A stretch of DNA of 64,000 bases from the NCBI GenBank assembly GCA_024305405.1, contig JAKNDB010000079.1, positions 2,470,501 through 2,534,500 of the forward strand, written 5' to 3'. Source of the DNA: Dirofilaria immitis. Its lineage: Eukaryota > Nematoda > Chromadorea > Rhabditida > Onchocercidae. The position numbers were made by a program, and so were the translations under genes. Below are positions 35,881-49,204 of this stretch, one piece after another. Position 1 is the first letter of the stretch, and each line of letters begins with the position of its first letter. The notes under the pieces were generated by a model. That model was not told the origin of the DNA. It worked only from the letters and a program-made list of their open reading frames with translations, and ran no database searches.

Positions 35881-38800
35881 CTGAAATGCAGAGGCAAAAA
35901 ATAAGATAAAGAGCAAATGTGAAGGACATTAACTATTTAGTGCAATATATGAGAATATATCGAGTAATGCCATATCTGCCAAAAATTAATGAGAATATTC
36001 TATCATCAAGTATCATCAAGCATGAACAGCATAAAAGTATTGGTGAACTTAACCTTCAACAGAATTACAAGTAGTATTCTATCGCAAAACTACAATTTAC
36101 TGCGTAAATATTATTAATTGAATTCTATACCTGATGTATTTCATAAGGATTTAAAGCTAATCTTCCTTAATAAGCTATCTTTCCTTAAGTCTAAGTAACA
36201 TTCTCTCTAACTTAATGCCTAATTAAATCCTATGCTTTCAAATTAAAAAAAGAAGACTGGAATTTAGAAATCTGGATAAGTTTAATTAGATACTTTGATG
36301 GACGGCAAAATTTCATTCCAATCTTATTTTAATTTCCCGAACTTTTTTACTATTTGCAATCGGTTTATTTGAACAATTTCACATAGGAAATATGTTTCAT
36401 TCAAATTTAAAGTGAATATTAATTTAGTTTTGAAAACCATCTCTCATACTTCACTATATCATTTATTTTTAATAAAAAAAGGCGGAGAAAGAGAAAAGAA
36501 GTCATTTTATCTTTTTTTCTTCTGATAAATGATAAAGTTAAAATATTTTCTGACTTCGCATTAGAAGGTGAAATTTTTAAATATGTAACAAACTTACACG
36601 GCGGAAAATTCAGAATACCCTTTCCTTCCAATAGAACACTGCCACCTACGTACCAAAGAGTACGAGTACCCGTACAAATTCCAGTTCAGACAACCTTTCA
36701 CGAGATAATTATGGATCTAAAATAAATGAATCAAGAAAAAATGGCATATATAATATTTAGATGAAAGATCTGAATCAATTTTAACTTAAATGATACTTCA
36801 TGCTAGTTTACATTAATTAAGCAACCTATGCGAAGTTATCTAAATTCGACGGATGCTTAAATTTTTAATTGTACAACAAGCAAATCTCCAGACATATAAA
36901 ATATAATCACAATAAAACTAAATACTTCTTATCTTTCCGATCTATATTTCTGCATATCTCACATTTTCCACTTTTAATTTCCAACTTATTTTCAAACCTT
37001 TCACTTGATGATAAAATTTCAGAAGTTAGAAAAACCCAAAAGATATTAAGTGAGTAAAACGACTACTTAAGCTCATACATAATAAAATCGCTGTCACGTG
37101 GAGCAGTGGAAATATTAACCTTATAACTATAAATAAAAGAATCCCGAATAAAAATTTCAAATACGTAAATATTTTCCGATAAATCTCGAAAATATCATAC
37201 CGCATATTTCATGATTTTTATTTTTAATGTGTAGTTTTATAAAACAAGACACGTTTTTACTGAAAAGTTTTTGAAACCTATTAATGATCAATAAACAACA
37301 ACGGGAGAAAGAAATCTACGCATCAAAACACGCAAAACAACACAACTATCCGTATCTTCTGATCAGATCGTTTGTTTGGTGTAGTGCTGCAATTTACGAG
37401 GATAAATCTTGACACGAATGATAACCGTACTCCATTGACAGTTAGCCAAACATCTCGAAGTTACTACTGCCATCGATTGGGACATTTGGTTTTCACTGGG
37501 AGCTTCGGTTAATAGTTCTGCACGTTTTGTTCAGTTGGTGTGGTGGCGCGACGTGTTTGCGTTTCCATTTCACGTGAGATACGAGCGTAGGTACAGGAGA
37601 ACTTTGATTACGGGTCTAATTCTGATTCGCTCTTGTTATTTCCAGGTTTTAAACTTCATCTGTATTATTGATTCTCATTCTTACACCATTTAAAATGTTT
37701 AATTTAGGTATGACATCGGTTTTGAATTCGCGTGAAAGGTCAATATTGAGATATGTAGGTTTAATAGAATTATCACTTCCAATGCGTTTTTTTGCAATTT
37801 AATGTAGATACAGCAGTTTTTACCGGGAATAATTCCTTCCTCACTCTCATCTTATTTATTATCAGAAAAAATGAGAAACTTTTTAGAATTATATTTTGTA
37901 TTGAAGTGTGACATTTCCATATGCTTAAGGACATTTTCGGCATGTTCAAAAATTTGGCAGTATTTTTAGAGTTATCAACTATTAAATTGAAATTGAGGAT
38001 ATGAATGCTACTTTGTTGTATGTGGAGCTTCATTTCAACTTTTAATTTCTCTCCTCCTTAATGCTAAGATATTATATCTGCATTTCCTCTCTTTTTTCTG
38101 TCGAAAGTTTTTTACCAGAGTTTTTATAAAAATATTATATCGTGTGAACACTGAAATTCTGCTTTATGAGTTCTTACAAGCTCTTTTTCTTTATAATCAA
38201 CTAATATTTCTACGATTAATTGTTGGATAATTTCTTCTATAATTTTGAAGTTGTTTTCAAGTCCATAGCTATTTACTACATATAGACGTCCTGTGTTGCA
38301 TTTGAGAAAAGACGAAAAATGTTTTGATAAATTTATTAGATTTAATTTTTCATTTCTCTTTTTCTGTCTTATCATCACAAACGAATGGCTTAAAAATAAG
38401 GGATGCATCACTCATTTTTCATTCCTTTTGTTCTTCATTTTCCAGTTATTGCCTGTCACAAGCATCACTCCGACGGTACTCTGATTTAATATTTCTTCTT
38501 GCCGGGCAATAAATCTACAAAAACGCGGCCCATGCAGCCCTATCATTTACATGCACACATCACGTACACAGCGGAGAGACGCATACACAGTTCTGCATGT
38601 TCTATTTTTGCCATAAATCAAATTTATAGTCGATACCGTAGTATGAGATTTATCTATGAATTCGGATTTCCGATATATATCAGTTAAATTTCGAGCGGAA
38701 AAAATATTATTCAGAAGAACGAGCTCGTTTTCCGATACTTATGAATTTCTTTATTTGTAATACCCGAGAAATTATTTTGAGAGTGTTAAAAGATAAAAGA

Positions 38801-39460
38801 TATGTTTGTTTTCGGGCTTTTTTGCTAAACTTTTTCGAATATTTCTCTAATATTCTGGAAAGACTTTTTTAATCAAAAAATGACAGGTATCTGATTGATT
38901 AAATACGATATGATTGATATTTCTGATATACTTTGTTGGTCGGTACAGTCTTTTATTTGAAATCAGAAAAGAAAAAGAGTAAAAATTGAAAATTTTTTAT
39001 CGTAAACGACAATAACATTCATTTATTGTTTTCGATCATTATTTCACCCACTGTTCACATTCATGAGATTTATAATGATAACGATACTGATGATGGCGTA
39101 TTTTCGATTTTAAATATTTTTGAACCGCAGTAGTTGTAATAACTTTAAGCACCAAAAATTATCGTAGTTTAGTTGGATTAATTGAAATAATTTGAGCTAT
39201 AATTCTTCTAATTTCCATCAAAATTGGATGAGGTGACAGAAAATCTTAGTTGTTACACGTGTTACACGCAAAACACTAAATTTTTCTTTGTTTAAATTTG
39301 TAGAAGTGGCAATTTTAATTTTATTTTTTTTTCGATTCGTTTATTCTTTTATTTCATGAGCATTTTACCGTTTGGAAAACATATTTTGTTTCTTCATGTT
39401 TTTATACATTTGTTTTTTTTCGTTAAAACAGCTGTGTATACATTGGTGGAAGTTTTTAAG
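35881..39460. other. Divergent intergenic region, WDTC1 / ANP32
   Basis: About 3.6 kb between two divergently transcribed genes, presumably containing both promoters. The segment 37340-37680 is clearly less A/T-rich than its flanks and carries CACGTG at 37571-37576. Another CACGTG lies at about 37096. A minus-strand stretch at about 36690-36600 is open for some 27 codons up to a GTGTAAGT donor and could be an upstream exon of WDTC1. No other exon is supported. Confidence 0.5.
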
Positions 39461-41120
39461 ATGGATAAGCGTATAGAATTGGAATTACGAGGCCGGGATC
39501 CATCTGAGGTAACCGAACTGAATCTTGACAATTGTCGAGCGACTGCCGTAAGCGGTCTTACGGAAGATTTCAGGAGTTTGGAAACACTTTCAATGATCAA
39601 TGTGGGATTAACTTCATTGAAGGCATGAAAACTTATTTATTGATGGAATTTGTTGAAAAATTACGGAATCACTTAACTTTTAATTTGCCCTCATTTAATT
39701 TCCTCTGATAAGTTAAAAGTATTTGAAATATTAGGTAAGATTATGTATTTTAAACTAATTTTCATCTAATTTCCAGGGCTTACCACCATTGCCTTCTCTT
39801 CAACGATTGGATTTGTCGGAGAATCGGATTTCCGGTAATCTGGATCAACTACTTTGTTGCCCGCATATAGAGTATCTCAACTTAGCCGGTAACAAAATCA
39901 ACACACTGGAAGTTTTGGAACCACTGAAAAACTTGAAGAATTGAGGTCATTGGATCTCTTTGGCTGTGAATTAGCCACGTCTGATGACTACAGGAAAAAT
40001 GTTTTCGAGGTTAGCTTGCTTTTCTGGATGCCTGATAACATAGTCCAACTTGTAATCACAGTGTCAAGGATTTCCGACAAACTTGAAAAATGATGCTATG
40101 ATTTGCTTATAAAGTAAAATTCTAAAACACTTGACTTTGTTCAATAATATGATTATGAAATCGAATGATGGGTTTATTTTTAACCCATTCGGTTGCATTT
40201 TATAAAATAAGTTTGTCATTTCGAAATCAAATTGTCCATGTAATCTCCTAAAAAATAGCTACCAATGAGTTGTGTAGATGCTTATTATCCTTTAAGCAGT
40301 CATTTGAAGAGTGGATCGCACATTTATTAATTTCAGATCTTCTTAGTTTGTGAGAAAGGGATCTTCACTTCAAGATTTTTAATCATTTAAGGAGAATTAA
40401 AAATGTAATGCCGGAAAATAATGTACTTTAAAATACCGGAATTTTTCGATACAAGCAACTGCTATTTTTATAGACATTACCTAATCTAAAATATCTCGAT
40501 GGTTATGATATCAATGATGAGGAAGCAGAATCCGACAGTGAAATCCTGCAGGAAGGTGGTGACGACGAGGATGACGATGACGGTGTTGGTGATGGGCTGG
40601 ACGATACCGATAATGATGATGAGGGTAATGATGATGAAGAGGATTCTGATGTTGGTTTGGATTATCTGCAGAGTTCTACTGTAATGCAGGTATCTCTGCT
40701 TGATATTTCGTTTTTTATATGTTATCAAAAAAATTATTTATGTGAGAGTATAAGAATATAATGAAGTAAGTTAAACACATGCTCAGTTAGGTTAACTGAT
40801 CACCGTACTTTTTTAAGAGCATCAAAACTTTTAGTTTACCTGTTTGAGATGAGATAGAAAGGAGATGAAAATTTACGTGCAAATCAATTTAGAAATTAAA
40901 ATTCACTTTGACCGTTGATTTTTATGGGTCGGATGAAAAATGTAGTTCCGGGTTGTGGAAATACTAAAAACTCTGCTTTCAGGACGAAGATGAGACAGAA
41001 GATTTCGCTCCAGGGGATGATGAAGAAACGGATGAAGCGGGAAGTCCACGGGGTGTGAAACGGAAACATGAAAGAAATGATGATGATGAAGACGGTGAAG
41101 CTGCAAAACGAGAAGCGTAG
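39461..41120 (+). CDS. ANP32: Acidic leucine-rich nuclear phosphoprotein 32 (ANP32)
   Basis: Histone chaperone and phosphatase-regulating family, nuclear and cytoplasmic. Exons: 39461-39622, 39777-40009, 40474-40689, 40983-41120, giving 249 residues. N-terminal leucine-rich repeats: [60 protein letters not shown]. The LRR cap is [20 protein letters not shown], followed by [12 protein letters not shown] long Asp/Glu-rich tail ends in a basic KRKHE segment. ATG 39461 is chosen because [14 protein letters not shown] matches the family N-terminus; an upstream in-frame ATG at 39356 would add a hydrophobic stretch not seen in the family. The first intron has a GC donor (AAG/GCATGA). Exon 2 lacks one G at 39935: without it the frame stops at TGA 39942-39944, with it the conserved protein continues. 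Confidence 0.95.
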
Positions 41121-41314
41121 AATTACATAGTTTCACTACAAATGGTGACATAACACTTTTATTATTTTAAATTCTTTAGAAAAAAGAAATTTTTTAATAT
41201 CTGAAAAGAAATTCTTCCCGCACAAATTCCCAGGATATTTGAAATATTGTTTGGGATTACTTCGGTACTGAAATGAAGGATTCGTTTTTTTTTTTTTTTT
41301 TGTAGTATTAGAAT

Positions 41315-41320
41315 AATAAA
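41315..41320 (+). promoter_or_regulatory. Polyadenylation signal of ANP32
   Basis: AATAAA about 195 nt after the ANP32 stop codon, just after a T-run at 41285-41301. Use is inferred from position. Confidence 0.55.
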
Positions 41321-44300
41321 TTGCAGGAAAAACAAAAAATTGGTACACTGTGCCATCACGAATGCAATCTCATTATCTGTTTATTTGTTTGCTGTTGTAA
41401 ATGCCATTCTTTTATTCATTTCAAAACATATTCCTTACACTGTTATCCAGAAATGATCTTAATCATCACGTTAATTTGTTCTATTCTTAATTTTTTTTTG
41501 TAAAATTCATCCATTACATTTTTATTCAATGTTAACTTTATTTATCGATTGCAATGCGTACCTCAGTACTTGATATATGATCATGGTTACGATTATAATT
41601 CAACAATTATTATAATTATGCCCGCAATATTATTTTTGACACTTTTATCCCCTCCCTCTTTTCAAAGTTAAACTTTATTAATCCATGGAGAAATTCCCGA
41701 TTTCACTCTTTTTCCCAAAAAAATTTTCAAAAACTTAACAAGGAAAAAGAAGTTGAAATTGTTGTTTGTTTTAGTCTTCAAATTCGGTGCGTTTTAGTGT
41801 TTGGAAATTTCTCCTTAAATTTTTATGTATGTCAGATCTTCACTTTCTTTATTCTCTTGTTTACTTTCCTTACGTATCTGTTCCCACTTCTAACATTTAT
41901 TACCACGAAAAGTAAAAATAATAGATCAGATTACCTTCCTTCCGGTTTATATTTCATGATTAATTATTTTAATATTTTTTCAGAAATATCCAGCTGTTCC
42001 TTTATTTAAACTAAAGTTTTTTTTTATAAATATCTTGTTATTTTGCATAGCACAGTGTTAAAAGGTGAAGTGTTTGATTTAAATTCACACCCGATAGTTT
42101 TGGGAATCTTGATGTAGTATTTATATTGTTGGAAAGTATCATGTAATGGTGCAACAGTAAAAATACAATTAGAACATGTTGCGTTTCTTACCTTATCTTT
42201 GAAAAGTTTTACTTGGAACTGAAATTCTAAAAATTAAAAGATTATATAATTTATTGGAAGACTGAGTTAAAAATTTTTCATCTGCATTGATTTTATCGTC
42301 AGTATTTACTAATTACCAAATGTTGATGATTGATGAAGCCAAGGATGTACTTAAATTTTAAACAATTTTTATTCCCTAAAAATATCATCACTAAAAAGAT
42401 GGATAATTGTTAAGCAATACTGCTATTTGTTAATGAGAGTGGCGTGTTATAAACGGTAGAAGGAAGGAACAGTTGTGAGCTCCATTATTTATAAGCGTAT
42501 TCTTAGTTTTTATTACACATTTCTTGAAATTGTTTATCAGTTATTGGTACTGTCAGCTAATTCTCTCATTTATCTTTATAAGGAGAAGAAATTTTGTTCA
42601 CATTGAATTTAATAATTAATTTTTTATTAAAAATATTTGATCACAATTTTTCTTTGTTTACAAAACGTTTTCCAAATGAAATCTAAAGTTTAATTTCGAG
42701 AAACTCATGCAAAACCGATATTCTCCAATAATTAATTCATTACCATGTACGAGTGCGAACATGTAAACTTGAGAGAAGTAGTATTTCCAAAGTTTAATTT
42801 CACAAATTAAAGAGGACCTATAACTGCTAAATGGCATATTTCGCTGAGTTAAGATATCGAGGCAGAATTATTATGCGTTGTAATAATTATCATTGTCAGA
42901 TCATGCAACAGAAGCTTCATGTAACGGACAGATATAAAGTGCTCGATTTCTTTGTTATTGTTATTTTACGTCAATGTACTCTAAAATGCTAATGAGCCAG
43001 TCCCGAGAAAAAGTTTATGAATTAAGTCCTGATTAAATTGCTGCTTCCGATAGATATTCCATTTTGAGATCGTATTTGTCAAGTCTACAATTATGCAACG
43101 ATATTGATTAATAATTAGAAACAGAGCTGATGGAAGAGCAAGTAATTTCATCAAATAGAATTGTTCGATCATTCGATGCTTCAATTTCAATTTATTTCAA
43201 AAAAAAAAAAGAAAAACCATCTGAATACTTTTTATGAGAGCACAAATGTCTTTGACTATAATTTTTAATTGTCATTCTCTAAGATAAAAGTGCAACGAAT
43301 GTCACTATTTAAACGATCTAACATTAATTATCTTCCGGGCATTTGTTCACTCTCTCCATTAGCTTTACCATCACTTCATTTCATGTTTATTTTTATTTTT
43401 TGCAATAGCTGAGATACATTTCACTCTTTCAGATCAAAGGTCTAAATTGTAGCAATTAGTTTGAGGATTTTGAACTTTCATCTTCTACTGATATGGAAAT
43501 CCAAAATTCTGAAATTAGTATCATGGATCAAAAAATTTACTTAACATACATTTATACATAGGGAATGGATTTTTCTGCAGCATTTTGAAAAATTAGGAAA
43601 AAATTTTTTAATTAAGATTCAATTAAAACGCATCAAAATTGTCAAACTGTTATGAAAATTTTAATTTTGTAATCATTCAACAAAAACTGATAATCTAAAT
43701 CTCGATCTCAACTATTCATCCATATTTCATCAAATGTCAAAACATTCGTAAATCAGAAGAAATTTGAGATGATCTAGAAATGACAGAAAATCAGATTATC
43801 CAGAAAATTCATTTTAATTTCAAAACTTAGCTAATTATCTCCTTTGGAAAAAGATTCATCATGCAAATTGCCGAAGCTCATCCAAGCATTTCATTGATCA
43901 ATAGACTGGCTTGTTGAATTTAAAATTATCATTCAACTTGATATAAAATGTTGTATTCATCAGTTTGAAAAAATTCGAATTTGAAAGTCGAATTTCAGGT
44001 TTCCTTTGAAAAAAAATTCTTCCTGCATTGCTTAAACAATTTGAGAAAAGAATTATGCAGAATGTTTGGACACTTACTGATTTAAATCGATGACAATCTG
44101 CTCTCCAACGGCGGCGATACATCTACAATAGATCTGAATCGATGTTGTTCTTGCCTTGCTCTTATCACATGTGATAAGCAAAAGTCAAAGATCAGAAATG
44201 GCACATACCGTTGTATAATTATTAGCTTCTTCACTCTAAAAAAAGGATAAGAGTCCATCAAATTCCAATAATTTTTGATGAGCGTTTCAAAAAATTTTCT

Positions 44301-47300
44301 TTTTCCGCTCTAAAATAATAATCTGCGCAAGCGATTAAACCGAATGAATGTACAATTATTACTTCCAAATGAATGATATATAAGATTCCAGGATTTCCGA
44401 GAAAATTTTCATAATCTCGACCAAGAATTATTTATCCTGAAATATAACTAAATTTTTCTTTTTTTTCTTGCTAAAAGAAGCATACATTTTTATGGTTTCA
44501 AGCTGAATTAATGTATAAATTAAACAATAGATATCCAATCAATTATGTCTAATGATACATCATAAAGGTAGAATGAATCTTTGCATCTTAGACATAGCTA
44601 TACATAAGGTGGATTTATTTGTATTTGCAACTATTCTACTTTCAATCATTTATATGATAAAACTAGAGATACTAGACCAAAACTGCTTTGATTACAGGAT
44701 GATACCATTAAATTCTGTTAAAGAAAGTCGAGATGACCTTCGAAATATTTTGTTTGGGGAGATTCTCATGAAATTTTTATATTCTTTTGAATTATGAACA
44801 ACATAGAGAAAAAAGGTAGAATGAATTTTTTCCATCTTAGACATAACTATACATTTCTATATATATACACATATAATTTAAGAATAACAGCTGCTTCTTT
44901 CTTTAGAATTCAAAATTCTTTTCTGGCGGGATGAGAATTCATCGATCAGTTCAATTCATCTGTTCGTAAAATTTGACTTTGGTTACAGTTGTACTTAGAA
45001 TTATACTGATCATAATTATATGTAACAACTCTAAGAAAGAATCTGAAAAATAAAAATTAAGTCCAAGAATTTAGAAAAGCTAAACTCTTCTGATATGCCA
45101 ATCAATTTTTCTACACACGAAATTTGTATGTAAACCAAAGCAAGTGTATTATTCAATATAAATATGATAAATAATCTTATCTGCAAAACTCTGACCACAT
45201 CTTTTATGCCATAAGGCAATATTTCAAGACAACTAAGAAGCACCCAAAATTACGTTACATTAGCTTTGATTGGAGGATAATTTTTACACATTTTGCTTAA
45301 ATATAAAATCACATCCTCAACCCAATTTATTGAATTTCAAAATTTTGAAGTTAAAATTAAACCATTAAAGTTTAAAAGCAAAATTTCATTTTTATGAGCT
45401 GTTTTTCTTTTTCTTTTTCTTTTTTTTTTTTTTTTTTTTTTAAATAATATTAGAGAATAGCAATGAAAAAAATAAACCAAAATGGAAAAATTTAAGATGA
45501 CGAAACACGATGAATGACAAGGCTAAAACAGATAAGTATTCTACTATCATTGCCCATAATTATCACATTTTAACTTCACCCATTCTGTGTTCTCAACTAT
45601 AACATATAACAACAATGATTACGATAAGCATTTCATAGAGTACACAATCACATCGCCTATTTGTAGGAGTTGGATTCTTAGAAAAATATATTTGCGGGAA
45701 AAAGTTTATAAAAACAATTGTGATTTTCTTTAAAACTCTATATATGACAGAGTTCGGTCATACCTCGTTATAAAAACTATTAACACTAAGCTTCAGTGGC
45801 CTTAACTAAAAATTCGAATAACACTGCTCAATTAATTAAAGTAATCACCAAAGAATTATTTAATCAATATAGGAACATCATTATGTTATTTCATGGAAAA
45901 AGTGCATACCAAGCTGGAAAGTCAAGTACAATTACTTCTGGAGTGTACTAATGACCTTTCAAGAATACACAGAAAAAACAGATCCACACATTATCCTGCC
46001 GGAAAGTTCGTATGAACTATTACTCGCTTAATTCTTTGCATGATGTTGATGAATGGATCATTCAATCTGATCTCACTGAAAATACGACCACATATATCAA
46101 TTTTTTGAAAAATAATTATCAGAAACAACGATTTATATGGTTAGTTAAATATTAGTGCTTACCTATTTAATTGCCGAACGTATTAATCAAATGAATCAAG
46201 ACTAGGCAATGTAAACTGGAATTTTTCAAAATAAGTGCTAAAACCAATTTTAAACAAAAACAACATGGATCACAAAAATACAATCTTCATGCAAATCTTA
46301 CAAATCATAGAACGAAAATGGATCACATGAAATTAAACGTGCCATCAAAAATGATCTCACGGTTTTCCAATTCATGAAAACTCAAACACTGCAAATTTAT
46401 CGAAATTCAAGTACCTTAAAACTTCGTTTAAACAATGAAAGTCATTAAATTCCGGGTAAATTAAAAGAAGGAAAAAACCGTTCTAGATGAGTAGCTGTTT
46501 TTTAAAATCGTACTCGGCATGCATTAGTAACATCCAAAAATATATAGCAAACTAAGCAACAACAAATTTTGATGGCAGAAAAATTGGCTTGTTGGCAAAA
46601 AAAGCCTAACTACTTGCTTCAATTTTAATCACTACAAATAAAAATTGTGAAAAATGCAAACAGAACTAAAAAATAACTGTTATAATACAGTAGGTAAAAT
46701 ATATAGCCTGAAAATTAATTTGCATCAACAGCACTGAAGTCCAATGAGCAACTTAATTCATTTGCCTGAAGTCTAAATAATAGCTCCAAATAACAATCCT
46801 TACATCAAATAGCTTACTTCAACTAATAAACGTGAGATGCAACAACTGATAACAACTCTATTTACATCCGTTTTTCGCAGAAGTTATTGAATCACAGAAA
46901 GCATCATCAATAAATGGTTTAGAAACGATATAAAAAATGTCGGTAAAAGAAAATAACAACCATCACGGAAATCCAGACATTCCAAAAGAAAAAAAATGAT
47001 AATCGAAATAAAACTGTGGAGTTATGTTTCCTCAAACCATCATTTACATTGAAACCACATAGCTTATGATCGGAAATAAAATTCCTCCTTTTGAAAGTGT
47101 GTTTATCAATACTAAGAGCATCAAATCAAGTTAGATTTGATTTTACGAATAGAATAACAACTATTCCAGATCATAATCTAGGTAAAACTTTCAATTTAAA
47201 TGAATTGAAACAAATATAATATTGATAACTTTCGAACATAAAAACAGAGATGAATCAAGATACTAGAAAATTTAAACATTTAACGATTATGCCTATTCAA

Positions 47301-47318
47301 AATGAAGTAAATAAAATG
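41321..47318. other. Gene-free convergent region, ANP32 / MBD2/3
   Basis: About 6 kb with no exon supported on either strand. It contains a 40-nt repeat pair at 44566-44604 and 44814-44854, and a T-run near 45409-45441. The right part lies downstream of the minus-strand MBD2/3 gene and may include its 3' UTR. Confidence 0.6.
44566..44854. repeat. Pair of diverged 40-nt direct repeats
   Basis: AGGTAGAATGAAT followed by CATCTTAGACATA(G/A)CTATACAT occurs at 44566-44604 and 44814-44854, offset 248. A few substitutions and short length differences separate the copies. Confidence 0.8.
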
Positions 47319-49204
47319 TTACATGTGAAAATGCTTACGAGCCTCCTGCAATCTTTTACGCATATCCAAGACACGCCGCTCTTGCTGTTGGATGTCCTGC
47401 TCACTAACTGACACTGCCTAAATAAAAATTATTATTTTCAATTTTAAAACTTATCCATTTTCCAGATATGAATGTGAGGCTCTAAACATATGCTAACTGC
47501 TTACTATCCGTTTGAGCAGCAAATCGAATTAAGTTTATTGCATTTCTGAATCATTTATAAAGCTTATAGCATCATAAATTTGCACGAATTGAATTTAAAG
47601 TAACTGATGACTCTTCAGGAGCTAAGGTTGTGCAAACGCTATTTCATAGTAATTTTCTCTGCAAATGTTATTTCACAGTAATTTTCAACGAATCAAGATA
47701 CATAAAGCATTGCCTAATCGAAAGTAATACTTGCTTACACACTAACATTAAGCCACAAAAGCTCCTGCACTTGCACCTGATCCATCAATATTTAACGAAT
47801 ATTCGATGCAATTCTGAGAAACTAAATATGAAGGACTGAATGACCCTTATTGCAGATAGTTAAAACTTAAAATTATACATTTCTGCACCATTTTAGTAGT
47901 AATTTTTCTTCCGGAAATGAATTTTGAAATCAAGTTTGGATTTTCTTTACTTCCATTGCTTCATTTAATCCAAATGTTTCACTACTACTACAAAACCAAG
48001 AAAAAGAAAAAACTCTAGGATAACAAAACTTCAAGCTTACTTGAATCCCGTTTTTATCTCAATAAAAAACTTCCTGATTTTGAAGAGTGTAATAAAACCT
48101 ACTTGAATGAATGGCTGATCAACATTTGTATTGACTGATGGATTTGATTCGAGTTGTTTTTAGTAGCAGTTTGCCCTGTAATAACTGATGCGCCAAATCC
48201 ATGAAGTGCGGAGCATAACGATGCTGCCGAACCATCAGTACCAATAATTCCTAAAGCCGGCTCCATTTTACCGGCTAGATCCAATCTGTGAGCAATGTGC
48301 TCATTGTCATCAATCGTTATACGATCGGCATTACAAACTGGTACCATTGCGCATAGATTTTCCAGTGCCTTAGCCCAATACAACTACAACGAAAGAGACA
48401 ATTATGATATAATATAAAATCCAAAAGAATTTGACTTAGTCTTCAAAATACGATTTCATAAGAAAAAATACCAAACGGAGGTAAATCTCTCTATTTGCAA
48501 TATCAGTTTCTATAAAATCTACGGAAAAAGCATGAAAAAAACGAGAAAATAAAATGCAGAAATCTTCATTTATTATTCTAGAAACTTAACACATAAAGTA
48601 CTGGGGATATTTATAATTTCCATTTATCACTCCAAATTGTGTTAAAAATATGCGATCTGTAAAAAGATCGAAGACAGTTTACCATCTATTAATTCAAAAA
48701 CGTGGATAAGATGATATCTACTGAACTTGGCAAATCGGAAATTCATAAATAATATCAAGATTATCTAAACTGAAGCTTAAAAGTTCCAACGTTGTAGATA
48801 TGAAACCTGATAAAAGGTCAAAGTCACTTCTTAAAACTTAAAAAATGACACCGAAGTATTGGAACTGAAAGTCTACTAAGCAAAATTAAAGTTATGCAAA
48901 TCAAAGCTTAACAAATAGTATTAAAATTACTAACCTGTCGTGGTTTATCAGCTTTATTCCTTAGGTTACTCGATGCACAAACACGTCGTAACTGTTCATT
49001 AGTGGGATTCTTCGTTTCACGACTTGTCGTATGCACCAACGTAACAGGTTGTTTGAAGATAGATACCGTTTTACGCCATGGAGCATTCAGCGGTCCATCA
49101 AAACCACTTTTTGCAGTTATCGTAACTCCTCGATCTTTGCTACCTTTCATACCACGCTTCGTGATTGATAAATTACCCGCTTCGGATCCTTTTGTACGAC
49201 CCAT
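47319..49204 (-). CDS. mbd-2: MBD2/3-family protein lacking the methyl-CpG-binding domain
   Basis: MBD2/3 proteins belong to the NuRD chromatin-remodelling complex. Exons: 49204-48935 (90 codons), 48383-48103, 47417-47319. Family landmarks: WRKTVSIFKQPVT, then KPRQLYWAKALENL, TDGSAASLCSALHGFG, VITGQ, NPSVNTNVDQPF, and the coiled-coil SEQDIQQQERRVLDMRKRLQ, which in vertebrate MBD2 pairs with GATAD2/p66. The N-terminus, MGRTKGSEAGNLSITKRG, has no MBD. An in-frame TAA lies 30 nt upstream of the ATG, and no MBD-like exon was seen in 49205-51045. Exon 2 needs one added base in the T5 run at 48157-48161 (A-run on the coding strand); with it all phases close. The final codons (RKHFHM then TAA) could be replaced by another exon, since a GTAAGC donor overlaps them. 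Predicted length is 216 residues. Confidence 0.9.

Noticed and set aside
39356..39460. Upstream in-frame ATG for ANP32
   Set aside because: It would add a hydrophobic stretch absent from the family. The downstream ATG gives the conserved N-terminus.
44552..44797. 81-residue plus-strand open frame
   Set aside because: It begins in one copy of a direct repeat, has no splice context or family, and lies in a gene-free region.
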